From the NCBI RefSeq assembly GCF_001426485.1, contig NZ_LMET01000003.1, positions 18,913 through 82,912 on the forward strand: a stretch of DNA of 64,000 nucleotides, in the 5' to 3' direction. The notes below the pieces were generated by a model. That model saw nothing but the letters and a program-made list of their open reading frames with translations. It was not told the origin of the DNA and did not search any database. The first letter of the stretch is position 1; each line of letters starts with the position of its first letter. The position numbers and the translations under genes were made by a program. This stretch comes from Aeromicrobium sp. Root472D3 (GTDB lineage: Bacteria > Actinomycetota > Actinomycetes > Propionibacteriales > Nocardioidaceae). Of the stretch, positions 60,053-64,000 are shown in pieces.

Positions 60053-61786
60053 TCAGCCCTCGGCGGGCACCTGCAGCACGAGCGCCACGACGTCGTCCGG
60101 CATGTCGACGAAGCGGTCGGCCAGCGCGCGGACGACCGCACCGGCCCCGCCGGCCCGGGTGCGTCCGACCAGGTCGACGAGCGCCGAGACCTGCTCGTCG
60201 CGGTCGGAGGACGAGTCGTCGGTGATCCCGTCGGTGTAGAGCACGACGGTCGCGCCGGGACGCAGCTCGATCGTGTGGTCGGTGCGCGGGCGCAGCGCCA
60301 GCTCGGGGTGGCCGAACATCATGTCGTGGTCGGTCAGCAGGCCCGAGCCGCCGTCGGGCTCGACCACGAGGGGCGGCGGGTGGCCCGCGTTGACCCAGGT
60401 CAGCTGCCAGCGGCGGGTGCCGGGCACGGGGGCCAGCCGGGCGAGGACGGCGGTGCCGCTGGCCGGGATGTCGAAGGCCTCGCACGCGAGCTCGAGACCC
60501 GCGAGGTGGGCGGACGGCGGCGCGTCGGGCGCGTCCCACGCGGCCTGACGGAGCATCGCCCGCACCTGGCCCATCACGGTCGCGGCGGCCAGGTCGTGGC
60601 CCGTGATGTCGCCGACGCTCACGACGACCGACGCCCCCTCGCCGCGGGGCAGCACGAACGCGTCGTACCAGTCGCCGCCGATCTGCTCCTCCGACATCGC
60701 GGGCAGGTAGCAGGCGTCGAGGTCGAGCCCGGTGCCGTGGGGGAGCGGGGCCAGCATCGCCGTCTGCAGCTCGCGGGCCACGTCGATGCGGTTCTGGATC
60801 AGGATCGCGCGCTCGAGGGCCTGACCCGTGTAGGCCGCGAGGGCCGCGGCCATGGGGCGCTCGCGCGAGTCGACGCGGTGCGGGACGTCCCACAGCAGCT
60901 CGACGTAGCCGAGCAGGGGCCCTGAGCCGAACAGCGGCAGCCAGGCCACCGACCGGGCGCCGCGCCGGCGCAGGGCCGCGCGCTCGGCGGGGTCCAGCGG
61001 GCTGCCGGGGGCGTCGACGTCCTCGACCATGACGAGGTGCGCCGACTCCGACAGACGCGGCGAGTCGTCGGCGAGCCGCAGGCGCATCTCGACCAGGCCG
61101 GCGCGGGGGTCGGAGAAGCGGTCGAGCGCGCGGCGGACGTCGTCGAGCGAGCGGCACGAGTTGAGCACCTCGGCGACGGTCAGCAGCTGCTGCGACCGGT
61201 GCAGGAGGTCCTGCAGCTGGTCGTCGATCGCGTCGCGGCGCTCGCGCTCGCGGTCGGCGTCGAGGCGCGCGAGCAGCAGGCGCAGCTCGTTCGAGCAGTC
61301 GGTGGCGATGTCGTGCAGGATCGCCAGCTCGCGCTCGGTCCACTGCCGCGGCGACGTGTCGATCGCGCACAGCGAGCCCAGCACGTGGCCGTGGTCGTCG
61401 GTCAGGGGCGTGCCGAGGTAGCCGACGACGCCGATCTCGATCGTGGCGAGGTTGTCGCGCACGAGGGGCACCAGGCGGGCGTCCTCGATCACGAGGGGCT
61501 CGCCCGTCGTGACGACGTGCTGGCAGAACGAGTGGCTCAGCGGGGTCGACCGGCTGCTGGCCCACGGATCGGGCAGCCCGCACATGCCGGGGAACACCTG
61601 CTGGTCGGCCTGCACGAGCGACACCAGCGAGACGGGCACGCCCAGCTGGTCGCGGACCCGCTCCGCGAACCGCTCCATGCGGGCGTCGGAGCGCTCGCTC
61701 AGACCGAGGTCGGCGAGCGCCTCGAGACGCGACGGGTCGAGCACCGCCGGTGAGGGCGGCGCGAGCCGGGTGTTGCTGTCTGTCAC
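60053..61786 (-). CDS. GAF-domain SpoIIE/PP2C-type serine phosphatase
   Basis: 577 residues. GAF domain 1 (about 20-170, VSLVSLVQADQQVFPGMCGLP, SFCQHVV, GYLGTPL). A helical linker and a second GAF-like region (about 185-355) follow. The PP2C_SpoIIE domain (about 375-577) has IGGDWYDAFVLP, VGDITGHDLAAATVMGQ, VNAGHPPPLV and LYTDGITD, with the metal-binding Asp residues present. It would dephosphorylate an anti-sigma-factor antagonist in response to a ligand. GTG 61786 was chosen by homology. TAGTAT at about 61867-61862 (minus strand) could be the promoter and rules out an upstream ATG at 61861. Confidence 0.88.
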   Translation of the reverse strand: MTDSNTRLAPPSPAVLDPSRLEALADLGLSERSDARMERFAERVRDQLGVPVSLVSLVQADQQVFPGMCGLPDPWASSRSTPLSHSFCQHVVTTGEPLVIEDARLVPLVRDNLATIEIGVVGYLGTPLTDDHGHVLGSLCAIDTSPRQWTERELAILHDIATDCSNELRLLLARLDADRERERRDAIDDQLQDLLHRSQQLLTVAEVLNSCRSLDDVRRALDRFSDPRAGLVEMRLRLADDSPRLSESAHLVMVEDVDAPGSPLDPAERAALRRRGARSVAWLPLFGSGPLLGYVELLWDVPHRVDSRERPMAAALAAYTGQALERAILIQNRIDVARELQTAMLAPLPHGTGLDLDACYLPAMSEEQIGGDWYDAFVLPRGEGASVVVSVGDITGHDLAAATVMGQVRAMLRQAAWDAPDAPPSAHLAGLELACEAFDIPASGTAVLARLAPVPGTRRWQLTWVNAGHPPPLVVEPDGGSGLLTDHDMMFGHPELALRPRTDHTIELRPGATVVLYTDGITDDSSSDRDEQVSALVDLVGRTRAGGAGAVVRALADRFVDMPDDVVALVLQVPAEG

Positions 61787-61862
61787 GTGGTCTGCCTGTT
61801 CGTGTGGATCCGCGTCGGGTGCAGGACGTGCACCGTGCCGGGACGAGGCCGACCGGCCCATA

Positions 61863-62705
61863 CTACGCAGTCGCGGGCTGTCCGATGCGGTGATCGCCGG
61901 CGTAGACGTTGAAACCCCCGCCGCGGCTGAAGCCCACGAGCGTCATGCCCGCCGACTCGGCGTGCTCGACGGCGAGCGACGACGGTGCCGACACGGCCGC
62001 CAGCACCGGGATGCCGGCCATGTGCGCCTTCTGGACGAGCTCGAACGAGGCGCGTCCCGACACCTGCAGGGCCGTGCCGCGCAGGGGCAGACGTCCCTCG
62101 CGCAGCGCCCACCCGACGACCTTGTCGACGGCGTTGTGGCGCCCGACGTCCTCGCGCAGGCACAGCAGCTCGCCGTCGGGGCCGAACAGGCCGGCCGCGT
62201 GCACGCCGCCGGTGCGGTCGAAGACCTTCTGGTGCTCGCGCAGGCGGTCGGGGAGCGAACCCAGCAGCGCGGGGCTCCACGGGGTGTCGTCGTCGGTCAG
62301 GCCGAAGTGCGTCGCCTTGTGCACCGCGTCGATCGAGGCCGTGCCGCAGATGCCGCACGAGCTCGACGTGTAGACGTGGCGCTCGAGGCTCAGGTCGGGC
62401 GGCGCGGTGCCGGCGCTCAGCTCGGCGTCGATGACGTTGAACGTCTGCAGGCCCTGCTCGTCGGTGCCGGCGCAGAACCGCATCGACGCGAGCTGCTCGT
62501 TGGACCAGACGACGCCCTCGGAGACCAGGAAGCCCCCGACGAGGTCGAAGTCGTCACCGGGCGAGCGCATCGTCACCGAGAACGAGGAGCCGTTGACGCG
62601 CACCTCGAGCGGTTCCTCGACCGCCAGCGAGTCCTCGCGTCCCATCGACGTCCCGTCGGCCGCGTAGCGCGCGACCCGCGTGCGTCGGACCAGTCGTCCT
62701 GCCAT
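61863..62705 (-). CDS. fdhD: Formate dehydrogenase sulfurtransferase FdhD
   Basis: 280 residues. FdhD transfers sulfur from IscS to the molybdenum cofactor so that formate dehydrogenase becomes active. The sulfur-handling cysteines are in SSCGICG. The Mo-cofactor-binding GRASFELVQKA and REDVGRHNAVDKV are present. ATG 62705 with AGAGGTGG 7 nt upstream. No formate dehydrogenase gene is in the window; MoaD-like and another Mo enzyme occur elsewhere in it. Confidence 0.95.
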   Translation of the reverse strand: MAGRLVRRTRVARYAADGTSMGREDSLAVEEPLEVRVNGSSFSVTMRSPGDDFDLVGGFLVSEGVVWSNEQLASMRFCAGTDEQGLQTFNVIDAELSAGTAPPDLSLERHVYTSSSCGICGTASIDAVHKATHFGLTDDDTPWSPALLGSLPDRLREHQKVFDRTGGVHAAGLFGPDGELLCLREDVGRHNAVDKVVGWALREGRLPLRGTALQVSGRASFELVQKAHMAGIPVLAAVSAPSSLAVEHAESAGMTLVGFSRGGGFNVYAGDHRIGQPATA

Positions 62706-62833
62706 GCGTCCCACCTCTTTCGCGCGTAGCCTCGATCCTCGCACGACCCGCCCAGCGTCTCGCGTCGAGCAGGGGCGCGACGGTGCGAACCTCTCAGGAG
62801 GCGACGGCGCCGATCGCGTGCGATGGTCGGTCC

Positions 62834-63754
62834 ATGCCCCGCTCCCGCACCGCACTGGTCACCGGTGCCACCGGCTACATCGGCGCCCAGGTCGTCGCCC
62901 GCCTGCTCGAGGACGGGTGGACGGTCCGCGTGCTGACCCGCGACGCGTCCGGGCTCGCCGGGCGTCCGTGGGCGTCCGACGTCGAGGTCGTCGAGGGCGA
63001 CGCGCAGGACGCGGCCGTGCTGAGCCGTGCCGCCGACGGTGCCGACGTCGCGTGGTTCCTGATCCACTCGATGACGGGCACGTACGAGTACGCGACGCGC
63101 GACCGCACGATCGCGACGCGCTTCGGGCAGGCCTGCCGGTCGGCGGGCGTCTCGCGCATCGTCTACCTGGGCGGTCTCTACCCCGACGACGTGACCCTGT
63201 CGCCGCACCTGGAGTCGCGCCGAGAGGTCGGCGAGATCCTGATGGAGTCGGGCGTGCCGACCGCCGTGCTGCAGGCCGGCATCGTGGTCGGTGCCGGGTC
63301 GGTGTCGTACGAGATGCTCGCGACCGCCACCGAGAAGCTGCCCGTCGTGGTCGCCCCCGACTGGCTCGCCCACCGCGTGCAGCCCATCGCGATCCGCGAC
63401 GCCCTGCACTACCTGGTGGGGGCGGCCGACCTGCCGCCGTCGGTCAACCGGGCCTTCGACATCGGCGGGTCGGACGCGCTGGCGTACCGCGACCTGATCT
63501 CCGTCTACGCCGAGGTGGCGGGGCTGCGCCGCCGGCCGATCCTGACGGTGCCGATCCTGATGCCCCGCACGACGGCGCTGTGGGCGGGCATCCTCGCCCC
63601 CGTGCCGACGAGCCTGGCGAGCTCGCTGCTCGAGAGCCTCATGCTCGACATGGTGTGCCGCGAGCACGACCTCGACGACCTGGTCGGCGCGCCCGTCGGC
63701 GGGGCGCTGAGCTTCCGCGAGGCCGTCGTGGCCGCTCGCGGGTCGCGCGACTGA
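62834..63754 (+). CDS. NAD(P)-binding atypical SDR family protein
   Basis: 306 residues with the N-terminal Rossmann motif TGATGYIGAQVV (GxxGxxG at about 10-16) and an NmrA/complex-I-subunit-like body (VLTRDAS, VEGDAQDAAVL, YLGGLYPDDV). The usual YxxxK is not obvious, so it is probably atypical, binding NAD(P) in a structural or reductase role. ATG 62834; weak -10-like GATGGT 6 nt upstream. It converges with the AI-2E family gene. Confidence 0.85.
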   Translation: MPRSRTALVTGATGYIGAQVVARLLEDGWTVRVLTRDASGLAGRPWASDVEVVEGDAQDAAVLSRAADGADVAWFLIHSMTGTYEYATRDRTIATRFGQACRSAGVSRIVYLGGLYPDDVTLSPHLESRREVGEILMESGVPTAVLQAGIVVGAGSVSYEMLATATEKLPVVVAPDWLAHRVQPIAIRDALHYLVGAADLPPSVNRAFDIGGSDALAYRDLISVYAEVAGLRRRPILTVPILMPRTTALWAGILAPVPTSLASSLLESLMLDMVCREHDLDDLVGAPVGGALSFREAVVAARGSRD

Positions 63755-63760
63755 CCGACG

Positions 63761-64000
63761 TCAGCCGGGCAGCTCGTCGTTGGCGAGGATCTCGGCCGCC
63801 CGGCCGTCGTCCTTGGGCGCCAGCACCGAGACCGAGTCGTCGATGCGCTCGTTGACGTAGCGCAGGATCTCGGCGACGCTCGCGGCCACCGGCACCGCGA
63901 GGAACGCCCCCGTGATGCCGAACAGCGAGCCGCCGGCCGTGACGCTGAGCAGCACGACCGCGGGGTGCAGGTTCATGGTCTTGCCCTGCAGGATCGGCGA
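63761..64000 (-). CDS. AI-2E family transporter, C-terminal part (truncated by window end)
   Basis: The last 79 residues of a PerM/AI-2E exporter-family membrane protein run off the right edge. The frame is open from 64000 and includes SPILQGKTMNLHPAVVLLSV, followed by GGSLFGITGAFLAVPVAASVAEIL, the conserved C-terminal helices. The tail is hydrophilic. The reaction is not predictable: relatives export AI-2 or small ions, or are of unknown role. Confidence 0.85.
   Translation of the reverse strand, partial: SPILQGKTMNLHPAVVLLSVTAGGSLFGITGAFLAVPVAASVAEILRYVNERIDDSVSVLAPKDDGRAAEILANDELPG

Overview
This window is chromosomal DNA from a high-GC actinobacterium. It carries mycothiol biosynthesis genes (mshD, mshA), GlnR, CarD with a divergent LpqE-like lipoprotein gene, SenX3/RegX3 with PhoU, an HbhA-like operon and a fused AccD/AccA carboxyltransferase. 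The mix fits the Nocardioidaceae (an Aeromicrobium- or Nocardioides-like genome), but that placement is inferred from gene content. No prophage, integrase, IS element, rRNA operon or CRISPR array was seen. One tRNA is present, tRNA-Thr(TGT). Both strands are densely coding, with many 1-8 nt overlaps.

Layout. 0-3 kb (minus): glnR, fused acetyl-CoA carboxyltransferase, mshD. 3-7 kb (plus): MoaD-like protein, membrane protein, thioredoxin-like protein, a cysteine leader peptide, then DUF4395, thiosulfate sulfurtransferase and DUF1416 (sulfur metabolism). 7-11.6 kb: a sortase-type surface protein, DUF4012 protein, dtd, nitrobindin-like protein, ygfZ and a tyrosine phosphatase. 11.7-19 kb: DEAD-box helicase, manA, manC and two secreted EEP-family phosphohydrolases. 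19-23.4 kb: asparaginase, then an XRE regulator/HbhA-like/DUF2516 cluster that matches Rv0474-Rv0476 of M. tuberculosis, then a BCCT transporter. 23.4-27.4 kb: an SOS-boxed AlkB-like gene, an AbiEi/DUF559 protein bracketed by palindromes, and typA. 27.5-32.5 kb: MarR/MFS efflux operon, acyl-CoA synthetase/MaoC pair and an SDR. 32.5-40 kb: mshA, ybjN, a cysteine-less DsbA-like protein, gpmA, a surface-protein islet between 38-bp direct repeats, regX3-senX3, a PHO box and phoU. 40-47 kb: lpqE, carD, ispF, a molybdopterin oxidoreductase, a C39-like peptidase, cysS and rlmB. 47-57 kb: flavin reductase, aldolase/oxidase pair, lipoproteins, tRNA-Thr, UbiA-like protein, mmuM and an MFS/TetR operon. 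57-64 kb: PaaX-type regulator, AidB-like dehydrogenase, RibD-type reductase, SpoIIE-type phosphatase, fdhD, an NAD-binding protein and a truncated AI-2E family permease.

Regulation is unusually readable. About twenty genes have a TAnnnT-like -10 hexamer ending 6-7 nt before the start codon, the arrangement expected of leaderless transcripts. Candidate operators include an SOS box at alkB, an 11-nt repeat PHO box at phoU, palindromes at the marR, tetR/MFS and hbhA promoters, and a cysteine-codon leader peptide before the sulfurtransferase operon. Functional themes are thiol and sulfur metabolism, nitrogen and phosphate regulation, surface and secreted proteins, and DNA damage or stress responses.
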